From an uncultured Eubacteriales bacterium (GTDB lineage Bacteria; Bacillota; Clostridia; Oscillospirales; Acutalibacteraceae), in assembly GCA_934630515.1 (NCBI GenBank), contig CAKTVV010000014.1:1-64000 (forward strand): a stretch of 64,000 nucleotides of DNA, given 5' to 3'. A program made the translations under genes and the position numbers. A model generated the notes under the pieces. It was given only the letters and a program-made list of their open reading frames with translations. It made no database searches and had not been told where the DNA came from. Below are positions 45,648-54,309 of the stretch, piece by piece. Numbering within the stretch: position 1 is the stretch's first letter; each line of letters starts with the position of its first letter.

Positions 45648-46235
45648 ATGTTTGACGCTTTTTCCGCCGGGGTGGAGCCGGGCGGGCTGCGCACCACAGA
45701 GGAGATCAAGATCCTGCTGTGCTATATGCTGCATACGGTGCAGCAGCCCATGCCCCGGGGCGACGTCACCGACATCGTGGTGGGGGGCGGCATGGCGAAC
45801 TATTTCGATGTGGAAAACGCCATCGAGGAGCTGCTGCGGCTGCAGCATCTGGTGGAGGGCGAGGATCATACCATCGCCACCACCGTCACCGGCGGGCAGA
45901 TCGGCGAGGAGCTGTCGGTGCGGGTGCCCTACACCCTGCGGGAGCGCTCTGCCAAGGCGGCGCTGGAGCTGCTGCGCCGCCGCCGTACCGAGGCGGATAA
46001 CCCGGTCACGGTGGAAAAGCTGCCCGAGGGGGGCTGTCTGGTCACCTGTGCGGTGGTGGATGAGGGGAAAACGCTGTTTTCCGTGTCGCTGCGGGTGGCG
46101 GACGATTGGCAGGCGAACGAGATCAAGGAGCATTTTCTGGAGGATCCGTCGGTGCTGTACCGGGCGAATCTGGCGGTGCTGACCGGGGAGACCGATCGCC
46201 GCCGGGGCGGCTCCCAGCTGGTGATCAAGCTCTGA
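45648..46235 (+). CDS. DUF4364 family protein
   Basis: The 195-aa product matches DUF4364: an N-terminal winged-helix-like part (TTEEIKILLCYMLHTVQQPM then NYFDVENAIEELLRLQHL) and a C-terminal domain. The family is probably a transcription regulator in Clostridia, based on the winged-helix pattern. GGAGGA lies before the start at 45648. A longer in-frame extension is not supported. Confidence 0.8.
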   Translation: MFDAFSAGVEPGGLRTTEEIKILLCYMLHTVQQPMPRGDVTDIVVGGGMANYFDVENAIEELLRLQHLVEGEDHTIATTVTGGQIGEELSVRVPYTLRERSAKAALELLRRRRTEADNPVTVEKLPEGGCLVTCAVVDEGKTLFSVSLRVADDWQANEIKEHFLEDPSVLYRANLAVLTGETDRRRGGSQLVIKL

Positions 46236-46325
46236 AGCAGCCCCACGCAAGCCGCTGTGCCGCTGTTGCGGCGCCGCCCTTGCGCCGAACCGTCTTAAAT
46301 CAGCCATAAAAGGAGAGGATTTCTC

Positions 46326-46994
46326 ATGCGGATGCGCCGCAAAAAGCACCTGGATGACCGGATGGACGAGTGCGCCGCCCAGATCATCAATATGAAGCCC
46401 GCCGACCTGCGGTTCGGCACCGGGACGGCGGGGGAGGTACCGCCGCTGGCCGCCCTGTTCGGCAATGACCGCCCCGTGGAACTGGAGATCGGCTGCGGCA
46501 AGGGCGGATTCGTCTGCGCCATGGCGGCTCGCTATCCGGAGCGCAATTTCGTGGCGGTGGAGAAATACGGCAATGTGCTGGTGACCGCCTGCGAGGCAGC
46601 CCGGCAGCAGGGGCTTTCAAACGTCCGGTTCCTGTGGGGGGATGCGGAGTATCTGCCCCAGTATCTGCCGGCGCACAGCATTTCCGGGCTGTATCTTAAC
46701 TTTTCCACCCCCTTTCCGAAAAAGGCGTATGCCACCCATCGGTTGACCCACCGGCATTTTCTTTCGATGTACCGGGAACTGCTGACACCCGGTGCCCGGG
46801 TGGTGCAAAAGACCGACGACCGGCGGCTGTTCCAGTTCTCGCTGGAGGAATTCTCCCAGAGCGGCTATGTGCTGGAGCAGGTGTCGCTGGATCTCCACGC
46901 CGACGGCGATCCGGCGAATATCGTGACGGAATATGAACAGAAATTTGTGGAGCAGGGGCTGCCCATCTACCGGCTGATCGCCCATGCGGAATGA
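46326..46994 (+). CDS. trmB: tRNA (guanine-N7-)-methyltransferase
   Basis: The protein (222 aa) methylates G46 of tRNA with SAM. EIGCGKGGFVCAMA is the SAM motif and VAVEKYGNVL the second. The family's LNFSDPWPK motif reads LNFSTPFPKK here, so its aspartate is replaced by Thr. The C-terminal TEYEQKF and PIYRL are conserved. AAAGGAGAGG precedes the start. The substitution may be a lineage variant. Confidence 0.9.
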   Translation: MRMRRKKHLDDRMDECAAQIINMKPADLRFGTGTAGEVPPLAALFGNDRPVELEIGCGKGGFVCAMAARYPERNFVAVEKYGNVLVTACEAARQQGLSNVRFLWGDAEYLPQYLPAHSISGLYLNFSTPFPKKAYATHRLTHRHFLSMYRELLTPGARVVQKTDDRRLFQFSLEEFSQSGYVLEQVSLDLHADGDPANIVTEYEQKFVEQGLPIYRLIAHAE

Positions 46995-47010
46995 AAAAGG
47001 AGGATGAACG

Positions 47011-48036
47011 ATGCTGTCCTTTGAGACTGACTACATACAGGGGGCGCACCCCCGGCTGCTGGAGCGGCTCGTCGAAACCAATCTGGAGCCCCAGAGCGGC
47101 TATGGAGAGGATATATATTGCACCTCTGCCAAGGAAAAGCTCCGGGCGGCGTTTGACTGCCCCGAGGCGGACATCTTCTTTCTGGTGGGCGGTACCCAGA
47201 CCAATGCGGTGGTCATCGACACCGTGCTGCACGCCGGCGAGGGCGTGCTGGCGGCGGAGAACGGTCATGTGGCGGTGCATGAGGCGGGCGCCATCGAGTA
47301 TACCGGCCATAAGGTGCTGACCCTGCCCGGGCATGACGGCAAGGTAGCCGCCGCCGATGTGCAGGCGTATCTGGATAAATTCTACGGCGACGCCACCTGG
47401 TCCCACATGGTGGCGCCGGGGATGGTGTATATTTCCCACCCCAGCGAGCTCGGCACCCTGTATACCAAGGCGGAGCTGACGGCGCTGTCTCAGGTATGCC
47501 GCCGGGCGGGGATCCCGCTGTTTCTGGACGGCGCCCGGCTGGGCTATGGGCTGATGAGCCGGGAGACGGATGTGACGGCGGCGGATATCGCCCGGCTGTG
47601 CGATGTATTCTATGTGGGCGGCACCAAGGTGGGCGCCCTGTGCGGCGAGGCAGTGGTGTTTCCCCGGGGGGATATGCCGCCCCGGTTCCTCACGCTCGTG
47701 AAGCAGCACGGCGCCTTGCTGGCCAAGGGGCGGCTGCTGGGGGTACAGTTTGACGCCCTCTTCACCGACGGGCTGTATTGGCAGATCAGCCGCCAGGCCA
47801 TCGACCGGGCGGAGCAGCTCAAGGCGTTGTTCCGGAACAAGGGCTATACCTTTGCCCGGGAAACGTCTACGAATCAGCAGTATATTCTCTTGGAGGATAC
47901 CCGGCTGGCGGAGCTGCAGCGGCATGTGGTGTGCAGCTTCTGGGAGAAGCCGGACGCCACCCATACGGTGGTGCGGTTCTGCACCAGCTGGGCGACCACG
48001 GAGGACGAGCTGCGGCAGTTGGAGCAGCTGCTGTGA
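47011..48036 (+). CDS. Threonine aldolase family PLP enzyme
   Basis: The protein (341 aa) is a fold-type I PLP enzyme of the low-specificity threonine aldolase/beta-eliminating lyase family. The PLP lysine is in YVGGTKVGAL, and PLFLDGARLGYGL holds the cofactor Asp. It may split threonine or allo-threonine to glycine and acetaldehyde. It lies 16 bp after trmB with AAAGGAGG, so the two may be co-transcribed. Confidence 0.88.
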   Translation: MLSFETDYIQGAHPRLLERLVETNLEPQSGYGEDIYCTSAKEKLRAAFDCPEADIFFLVGGTQTNAVVIDTVLHAGEGVLAAENGHVAVHEAGAIEYTGHKVLTLPGHDGKVAAADVQAYLDKFYGDATWSHMVAPGMVYISHPSELGTLYTKAELTALSQVCRRAGIPLFLDGARLGYGLMSRETDVTAADIARLCDVFYVGGTKVGALCGEAVVFPRGDMPPRFLTLVKQHGALLAKGRLLGVQFDALFTDGLYWQISRQAIDRAEQLKALFRNKGYTFARETSTNQQYILLEDTRLAELQRHVVCSFWEKPDATHTVVRFCTSWATTEDELRQLEQLL

Positions 48037-48101
48037 CTGCCGCTGCGCTATGGTGATAATTTTGCGCCGCTGCCGGTGTGCCGGAAAGTATATCTCACGA
48101 A

Positions 48102-48411
48102 GCATTTACATCCTGCGGCGGAGAGGCGGGCGCCCACGAGCCGCCGCAGCGGACACCGGCGGGGATCATCCGGGATATGCGGGTGTCACGGGCGCCCTTT
48201 GATCCGGTGTCGCCGGAGCACGCCTGTCGGGGGTGAGAAGGCTCCCGCCCGTTGGCGGAATGGCGGCAGGTGCATCGGCGGGTGTTTGCGTCCGATCGTG
48301 CGGCGGGGCTGCCCTATGACGAAAAAGGGCTGTGTGCCGAGGAAATTTGAGCTGATCTATGCCGCCGCAGACAGTGAAACAACGAAAGGAGCCAATATCC
48401 ATGGAATTTAA
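48102..48411 (+). pseudogene. Decayed ASCH-domain gene
   Basis: Translation from 48102 gives an ASCH-like C-terminal half: AGIIRDMRV, FDPVSPEHACRG, EWRQVHRRVF and GLCAEE. It is broken by an in-frame TGA at 48234-48236 and by an extra base near 48343-48347, after which FELIYAAAD continues in another frame. The N-terminal part of a normal ASCH protein (about 60 residues) is missing. Both lesions and the missing start point to a pseudogene. Its last bases overlap the start of the next gene. Confidence 0.6.
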
Positions 48412-48649
48412 GTACGATACCCAATTGCTCATCGAGGGCACCGGCTTGGACGAGGATGCCATCCATGACTATTTTACGGAGCATTTTCAGGGGGACTGCC
48501 TGCTGGCGATCGGGGATGAGGAGCTGATCAAGATCCACTTCCACACCAACGAGCCGTGGAAGGTGCTGGAATACTGCGCCGGGCTGGGCGAGATCTACGA
48601 CATCGTCGTGGAGGACATGGCACGGCAGGCACGGGGACTGAAAGGATAA
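48401..48649 (+). CDS. Free-standing FakA/YloV C-terminal-like domain
   Basis: This 82-aa protein resembles only the C-terminal part of the fatty-acid kinase subunit FakA (YloV): YDTQLLIEG, LLAIGDEELIKIHFHTNEP, VLEYCAGLGEIYD. In FakA this part follows the DAK2 kinase domain. Here it stands alone with its own AAAGGAG and ATG. Such small proteins are often labelled kinase-related but cannot be kinases on their own. Possible roles are as partner or fatty-acid binding piece. Confidence 0.75.
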   Translation: MEFKYDTQLLIEGTGLDEDAIHDYFTEHFQGDCLLAIGDEELIKIHFHTNEPWKVLEYCAGLGEIYDIVVEDMARQARGLKG

Positions 48650-48661
48650 ACGCACAGGATC

Positions 48662-49540
48662 ATGGAACAACGCAAAAATTCTCCCCGCTCGCTGGGGATG
48701 CTGATCGGCTCGATGACGGTGTTCGGCACCATCGGCGTTTTTCGCCGGTGGCTGCCGCTGCCCTCGGCGCTGATCGCCTTTTTCCGGGGCTTGATCGGCA
48801 CCGTCTGCATCCTGCTGTTTCTCCGCCTGCGGGGACGGAAGCCCTCCGGCACGGTGGGACGGCGGGCTTTCTGGCTGCTGGCACTCACCGGGGTGCTGAT
48901 CGGCTTCAATTGGATCCTGCTCTTTGAGGCGTATAACTACACCGCCGTATCCATTGCCACGCTGTGCTATTATATGCAGCCCACCTTTGTGGTGGTGCTG
49001 GCGGCGGTGCTGTTCCGGGAGCGGCTGACGCTCAAAAAAGCGGTCTGCTCCCTGCTGGCGCTGGTCGGCATGGTGCTGGTGTCCGGCGTGGCGGAGAATG
49101 GGCTGCCCCGGGGCGCCGCCGGTAAGGGGATCCTGCTGGGGCTGGGGGCGGCGGTGCTCTACGCCAGTGTGGTGCTGCTCAATAAGCGGCTGTCCGGCAT
49201 CGATCCTTATGAAAAGACCGCCATCCAGCTGGGAGCGGCGGCGGTGGCGCTCATCCCCTATCTGCTGCTGACCGGGGCATTCCGGGGCAATGCGTGGAGC
49301 CTGTCCACGGTGCTCCTGCTGCTGGTGGTGGGGGTGGTGCATACCGGCGTGGCGTATGTGCTGTATTTCGGCTCCATGGATGGCTTAAAGACCCAAACGG
49401 TGGCGCTGTTCGGCTACATCGACCCGGTGGTGGCGCTGGTGCTGTCGGCGGCGCTGCTGGGCGAGCGGATGAGTGTGTGGGGCGTGTTGGGGGCTGTGCT
49501 GATCTTAGGCTCGGCGATCCTGTGCGAATGGCGGGAATAA
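48662..49540 (+). CDS. EamA/DMT-family transporter
   Basis: The 292-aa protein has ten membrane helices in two EamA repeats (first repeat begins MTVFGTIGVFRRW; second begins ILLGLGAAVLYASVVLLNKR). Members export amino acids or other metabolites. The substrate is unknown. It lies 12 bp after the previous gene; the ribosome site (AGGATC) is weak, which suggests coupling. Confidence 0.88.
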   Translation: MEQRKNSPRSLGMLIGSMTVFGTIGVFRRWLPLPSALIAFFRGLIGTVCILLFLRLRGRKPSGTVGRRAFWLLALTGVLIGFNWILLFEAYNYTAVSIATLCYYMQPTFVVVLAAVLFRERLTLKKAVCSLLALVGMVLVSGVAENGLPRGAAGKGILLGLGAAVLYASVVLLNKRLSGIDPYEKTAIQLGAAAVALIPYLLLTGAFRGNAWSLSTVLLLLVVGVVHTGVAYVLYFGSMDGLKTQTVALFGYIDPVVALVLSAALLGERMSVWGVLGAVLILGSAILCEWRE

Positions 49541-49579
49541 TGCCCCTATGCAGAGAGAAAATGGCGGGAGGTATGTACG

Positions 49580-49999
49580 ATGGATCGTCGGCGGTTCGGC
49601 GATACCGTTCTGGTGCGACTGGAACGGGGCGAAGAAATTCTGGAGCAGCTGGCACAGGTGGCCCGGGCGGAGTCCATTTCGCTGGCATCGGTGCAGGGGC
49701 TGGGGGCGGTGGATCGGTTCACCGTGGGCGTCTATAATGTGGAGGAGCAGGTCTACCGGTCCCGGGAATATACCGGCAGCTATGAGATCGTGTCGCTGAC
49801 CGGCACGGTGGATACGATGCAGGGGCAGTTTTATTGTCACCTGCATATGAGTGCCGCCGACGGAGAGGGAATCGTGCGGGGTGGTCATCTGAACCGGGCG
49901 ACGGTCAGCGCCACCTGTGAGCTGGTGCTGCGGTGCATCGACGGCACCATCGATCGGCAGCGGGATGCCGCCACCGGTCTGAATCTGTGGAAATTCTGA
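49580..49999 (+). CDS. PPC-domain (DUF296) DNA-binding-like protein
   Basis: The 139-aa protein is a single PPC/DUF296 domain: LASVQGLGAVDRFTVGVYN, HLHMSAADGEG and the glycine-rich GGHLNRATVSAT. Archaeal and bacterial members form trimers with a metal near the histidines; plant homologues are AT-hook proteins. The bacterial role is poorly known. GGGAGG precedes the start. Confidence 0.85.
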   Translation: MDRRRFGDTVLVRLERGEEILEQLAQVARAESISLASVQGLGAVDRFTVGVYNVEEQVYRSREYTGSYEIVSLTGTVDTMQGQFYCHLHMSAADGEGIVRGGHLNRATVSATCELVLRCIDGTIDRQRDAATGLNLWKF

Positions 50000-50039
50000 T
50001 TCCCGACCCGAACCGGCGGCTTTCGGATATGCGAAAATA

Positions 50040-50080
50040 AACAGGAGCGGCTGCAGGCAGTCGCTCCTGTTGTCTTTCTT
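50040..50080. terminator. Bidirectional terminator
   Basis: Arms 50040-50053 and 50058-50071 form a stem with one wobble, followed by GTCTTTCTT. It separates the PPC gene from the convergent DUF2809 gene. Confidence 0.8.
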
Positions 50081-50137
50081 ATTGTATGGATGGGCGGCTC
50101 GTCGCTCCCGTGCGGTCGGCGTGGCGAACGCATAGCC

Positions 50138-50536
50138 TCAGCGGTCTCTGTGCCGATCCCGCAGCCGATACAGTCCCCGTTCGACGCTCCAGAACAGGAT
50201 GCAGCCCAGTCCGTAGCACAGAATGTCTGCCGGATCGAAGGTGGAGCCCAGCAGGATCCGCAGCACCTCATCGTGCAGCCCCAGACGGTTCGCCAGATCG
50301 GCGTATTGCAGCAGCTCCGTTACCACGCCGATGCCGAACACGACCGCCGCCAGCAGGGGCGTGCCGGGGTGCTGCCGCCGGGGAAAAAGACAGCGGGCGA
50401 CGCAGCAGAGCAGGGCGGTCGCCAGCACGTCGCCGCCGTAGGGGCGGAGCAGCCGGTCGTGGAGAAAGCAGCCGATAAGGAGCTCGGCGAGCAGCAGTAT
50501 CAGAGCGGCACCGATATAGGGCAGACGAGCCTTCAT
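50138..50536 (-). CDS. DUF2809 membrane protein
   Basis: The 132-aa protein has four membrane helices and matches DUF2809: YGGDVLATALLCCVARCLFP and TELLQYADL, then FDPADILCYGLGC near the end. Function unknown. The start at 50536 is set by GGGAGG eight bases upstream; a GTG three codons earlier is too close to that site. Confidence 0.75.
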   Translation of the reverse strand: MKARLPYIGAALILLLAELLIGCFLHDRLLRPYGGDVLATALLCCVARCLFPRRQHPGTPLLAAVVFGIGVVTELLQYADLANRLGLHDEVLRILLGSTFDPADILCYGLGCILFWSVERGLYRLRDRHRDR

Positions 50537-50653
50537 GGGGAACACCTCCCGTTGGCGTTTGTCTGTAGAATACTATAGCGGGGCGAAAAAGTCAAGCGGG
50601 CGGACGAGCCGTCGGCGAGCGATGGCACTTGGCGGATGCCTCTGGTCAGTCGG

Positions 50654-51373
50654 TCAGCCGTCTGCCTGTCCGGTGCTGCTTTCGATGCAGACCGCCTGCT
50701 GCCCCAGCTCGGCGAAGCGGGTCTCGCACAGAGCCTTGGCGTAGCGGACGACGGCCCCGGTCTGGGGGTCGTTAAAGCAGTAGCTGTCCGCCGTATAGCC
50801 CACCAGCACCAGACAGTGCTCTCCGGCGGGCCATGTGAAGCTGCTGCCGTCCGGCAGCTGCCAGCGGTTGCCCCGCTTTTTCGGCTGCATTCCCATGGTC
50901 GCCCAGATGAGCAGGGGCTTGTCCCGGTCGAGGTATTCCCGGCAAAGCTGTGCCAGCGTATGCCCGGTCACCGCAAAGGCGGTGCAGCGGGTGCTGTGCT
51001 CCTGCACGGCGGTGACGATCACCGGAGCAAAGCAGCCATAGGCGTAGGCGCTGAAGGGATCACCGGCAAAGAAGCGGGCAGGGTCGGGCCCGTGCTGCAC
51101 GCCGTTTTTCGTATAAAATGCCTCGCTGCGGGGCAGCCAGTCGGCGGCAAAGACGGCGGGGGTGACCGTATCGCCGTAGTATTGCAGCACCATGGCGGCG
51201 GCAGTGGCTTCGCAGCCGGTGGGCAGCTCCGGATATTGGCACAGCAGCGGCACGGACAGGTGCTTTTCCTCCGGCGTTGCCGCTGTCGGCTTCGGTGTCG
51301 GGACGGTCATCCCCTTACAGGCGGTCAGACACAGCAGACACAGGGCGATCAGCCCCCAAAGAAAACGCTTCAT
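50654..51373 (-). CDS. C39-like peptidase lipoprotein
   Basis: The 239-aa product has a lipoprotein signal (CLTAC, Cys near residue 19) and a peptidase C39_2-type domain: the cysteine lies in LPTGCEATAAAMVLQYYG, and the histidine in GEHCLVLVGYT with NDP behind it. It is probably an extracellular cysteine peptidase or amidase-like enzyme of unknown target. AAGGAG lies 9 bp before the ATG. Confidence 0.85.
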   Translation of the reverse strand: MKRFLWGLIALCLLCLTACKGMTVPTPKPTAATPEEKHLSVPLLCQYPELPTGCEATAAAMVLQYYGDTVTPAVFAADWLPRSEAFYTKNGVQHGPDPARFFAGDPFSAYAYGCFAPVIVTAVQEHSTRCTAFAVTGHTLAQLCREYLDRDKPLLIWATMGMQPKKRGNRWQLPDGSSFTWPAGEHCLVLVGYTADSYCFNDPQTGAVVRYAKALCETRFAELGQQAVCIESSTGQADG

Positions 51374-51469
51374 CACACAACACTCCTTTCCCCCTAAGGG
51401 TACAGGTGTGTTGTTTCGGTTTGGCTGCCGCTGCGTATCGGTTTTGTATCGTTTGGGCAGCTTTTTCTG

Positions 51470-52189
51470 TCAGAATGCAGACTCGTTCTTGTCCAGAGCG
51501 TCTTTTTCCACATTGGAGGCACAGCGGAGGGCGAAATTCCGGTACACACTGATCTCGCCGGTAATGCTGCTGATGAGCTTGCTGTCTCCGTAGATCTCGT
51601 ATTGCCCGGGCGACAGGTGCAGCTGTTTTTCGTAATATTGCCGGATCAAGGCAGTCAGCTCCTCGTCGTACGGCGGGGCGCCGTCCACGACGGCGTTGTC
51701 GTAGGAGCCGGTGTAACTGGTCAAATAGGTCAAAGCGATCAGCAGTGCCGTTTTGTCCTCATAGAACAGGGTCAGGGTGGTGTCGTTCTGCCGGAAGGCT
51801 ACCCAGCAGAGCTTCAGCGCCACCGGCTTGCCGTCGTACAGCACCACCAGCGTTTTTTCGCTGTAGCTGATGGTCTCGCTCTCCTGAACCAGCTGGAGCA
51901 GCCCCTCCGGCAGCTCCCCGGAGAAGGACTGCAGCACCCGCAGCGGACGGCTGCGGTCGAGAGTGGTGGTATTCGCTCCGTTCCAGCGGTCGAGATCCCA
52001 CTCCTCCTGATAGTAAAGCTGTGCCGCTTGGGCGGCGGTGATGTCCACCGCTCCGTCTCCGGTATACTGCCAGTGGGTATCCGGCTGCATCCGGCGGCTG
52101 TGGGCGCTCCAGAGCGGCGGCGCCAGCACCACCACCACGGTCAGCAGCGCCAGCAGCCCCAGCGCCGCCGCCGATCTCCCGTGCATCAT
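51470..52189 (-). CDS. Membrane-anchored protein of a two-component operon
   Basis: The 239-aa protein has an N-terminal membrane helix (about residues 10-30) and an extracytoplasmic domain without a recognised family. Its ATG overlaps the stop of the histidine kinase gene, so it is translated with it. It may feed a signal to the kinase or be a target. The start at 52189 has GGAGG seven bases upstream. Confidence 0.65.
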   Translation of the reverse strand: MMHGRSAAALGLLALLTVVVVLAPPLWSAHSRRMQPDTHWQYTGDGAVDITAAQAAQLYYQEEWDLDRWNGANTTTLDRSRPLRVLQSFSGELPEGLLQLVQESETISYSEKTLVVLYDGKPVALKLCWVAFRQNDTTLTLFYEDKTALLIALTYLTSYTGSYDNAVVDGAPPYDEELTALIRQYYEKQLHLSPGQYEIYGDSKLISSITGEISVYRNFALRCASNVEKDALDKNESAF

Positions 52190-53571
52190 GTCTGCACCTC
52201 CCTCCACCGTGCCAGCGTAAAGGCTACCGTTGTCCCTTGTCCGGGGGCGCTGTCGAAGCGCAGCTCGCCGCCGTGGAGCCGGGCGATCTCCCGGCAGATG
52301 GACAGCCCCAGCCCGGCGCCGCCCAGCGCCCGGGAGCGGGCCTTGTCCTCCCGGAAAAACGGCTCGGTCAGCCGCTGCAAATTCTCCGGGGCGACGCCCC
52401 GCCCCTCATCCCGCACGGTGACGGTGACGGTCTCCGCCGTCGGAGCGGCGGTCACGGTGACCTGCTGCCCCGGGGCGGAGGCCTTGAGGGCGTTGTCGGT
52501 CAGATTATACAGCAGGGATAGCAGCAGCGTCTCCTCGGCAGCCACCGTGACCGGCGGCAGCTCCACCGTCAGCGTCACGCCATAGCGCTGCGCCGCCATG
52601 CCCATGGTCTCGGTCAGCGGCTGGGTGAGGGCGGACAGCGCCACCGGCTCCGGCTCCAGCGTCTCCTCCCGGGACAGGCGCAGCTCCAGCATCCGCCGGG
52701 AGAGCCGCTCCAGCCGTTTTCCCTCCCGGTCGATGGCAGCGGCGGCCTGTCGGGTCTCCGTTTCGTTCAGCGGATATTCCTGCAGCATCTGCGCATAGCC
52801 CACGATGGCGGTCATGGGCGTTTTCATCTCGTGGCTGAAATCCGCCACGAATTGCTCCCGCCGCTCCGCCTCCTCCCGCAGCTGCTCCATGGTTTGCTGC
52901 ACGGCGGCGGACATCCGGTTGAAGCTCTCGGACAGGGCGGCGATCTCGCCGTCGCTGTCGGCAACGGCGGGTACGGTGCGCCCGTATGCACCGGCTGCCA
53001 TATCCTGAGCGGCGGCGGTGAGCCGGTTGAGGGGTGCTGCCAGCCGACGGGTCAGCGCATACAGCAGCAGCCCGCAGACCAGCGCCATTCCCAGCACCGC
53101 CCCGCCATAGAACCGCCACAGCTGACGGCAGCGGGCGTCGGTCTCGGTAAGATCGGAGCGCACCAGCACGCAATAATCCTCGCTGCCCACCGTCACCCGG
53201 CAGGCGGATTCCATCCACAGATAGCTGCCGTCCCAGACAAGGCGGGATAGCCCCTCGCCGGCGGACAGCGCCTGATAGGCGGCGTCCATCTGCCGGATGG
53301 TGCCGATCTGCACCTCATCCACGCTGTCGCCCAACAGGGTAGTGATCTGCTTTTCGGCTTGATTCTCCACCTGCCGGTCGATGGCGTCCGGGGTGAGATC
53401 CATCAGGGACAGAAAGCTGTCCACGGCGTAGGTCTCTGCCGTGCTGATCTGCTCCACCCGGGCGTTCCACAGGATGCTGGTGGTGCTGTGCACCAGCAGC
53501 ACGCCCACCAGCCCCGCCGCCAGCAGCACGGTACCGTAGGCGGCACAGAAAAATTTCAAGCTCAGCTTCAT
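52186..53571 (-). CDS. Sensor histidine kinase
   Basis: The 461-aa kinase has a membrane helix near residues 8-28, an extracytoplasmic sensor region (about 30-155), a second helix (about 160-180), a HAMP domain, and the HisKA domain with the phospho-acceptor in FVADFSHEMKTPMTAIVGY. The ATP domain has NLTDNALKAS, DEGRGV and GGAGLGLSICREI. It should phosphorylate the response regulator encoded just before it, whose stop it overlaps by 4 bp. Confidence 0.93.
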   Translation of the reverse strand: MKLSLKFFCAAYGTVLLAAGLVGVLLVHSTTSILWNARVEQISTAETYAVDSFLSLMDLTPDAIDRQVENQAEKQITTLLGDSVDEVQIGTIRQMDAAYQALSAGEGLSRLVWDGSYLWMESACRVTVGSEDYCVLVRSDLTETDARCRQLWRFYGGAVLGMALVCGLLLYALTRRLAAPLNRLTAAAQDMAAGAYGRTVPAVADSDGEIAALSESFNRMSAAVQQTMEQLREEAERREQFVADFSHEMKTPMTAIVGYAQMLQEYPLNETETRQAAAAIDREGKRLERLSRRMLELRLSREETLEPEPVALSALTQPLTETMGMAAQRYGVTLTVELPPVTVAAEETLLLSLLYNLTDNALKASAPGQQVTVTAAPTAETVTVTVRDEGRGVAPENLQRLTEPFFREDKARSRALGGAGLGLSICREIARLHGGELRFDSAPGQGTTVAFTLARWREVQT

Positions 53572-54233
53572 GGGCAATTCTCCGGCAGAAACCGATAACC
53601 GACCTTATACACCGTTTCGATGGCATTCCCCAGCTCCAGCTTCTTCTTCAGCCGCTGCACATGGAGATCCACCGTGCGGGTGTTGCCGTAATAAGGCTCC
53701 TGCCACACATTCTCGTAGATCGTTTCCCGATAGAGCGCCAGCCCGGGGTTGCGCAGCAGATAGACCAGCAGCTCGTATTCCTTTGTCGCCAGCGCCACCG
53801 GCTGCCCGCCCAGCGTGACCCGGTGCGCCCCGGTATCCACCCGCAGGCTGCCGGCCTCCAGCATCCGCTGAGTCTTGTGATAGCGCCGCAGCACCGTCTC
53901 CACCCGGGCGGACAGCTCCCGCAGGTCAAAGGGCTTGGTGATATAGTCCTCGGCGCCCGCCTGCAGCCCCCGCACCCGCTCCGGCACAGCCGTGCGGGCG
54001 GTGACGAAGATCACCGGGATCTCGTACTGGCGGATATAATCGATGAGCGCATAGCCGTCATAGTCCGGCAGCATCACGTCCAGCAGCGCCAGATCGTAGC
54101 GGTGCTGCTCCACCAGCGCCGCCGCCCGGCTGCCGGTATCCGCCGTGTCGCAGGCATAGCCGTTCTTGCTCAGACACAGACGCAGCAGCTCCCGGATGGA
54201 GTCCTCGTCCTCGACGATCAGTATGCGGTTCAT
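53568..54233 (-). CDS. OmpR-family response regulator
   Basis: The 221-aa regulator has a receiver domain (acidic pocket IVEDED, phosphorylation Asp in LALLDVMLPDYDG near residue 52, lysine in YITKPFD) and a winged-helix DNA-binding domain (about 125-218, with YENVWQEPYYGNTRTVDLHV). GGAGG lies seven bases before the ATG. A TATACT -10-like box lies about 50 bp upstream. It begins a three-gene operon with the kinase and a membrane protein. Confidence 0.94.
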   Translation of the reverse strand: MNRILIVEDEDSIRELLRLCLSKNGYACDTADTGSRAAALVEQHRYDLALLDVMLPDYDGYALIDYIRQYEIPVIFVTARTAVPERVRGLQAGAEDYITKPFDLRELSARVETVLRRYHKTQRMLEAGSLRVDTGAHRVTLGGQPVALATKEYELLVYLLRNPGLALYRETIYENVWQEPYYGNTRTVDLHVQRLKKKLELGNAIETVYKVGYRFLPENCP

Positions 54234-54309
54234 GACGTCACCTCCGATGCCTGCGGCGGCTGTATGGGGATACGGTAAGTATACAGGACAGTTGTATAGA
54301 ATTTGTATC

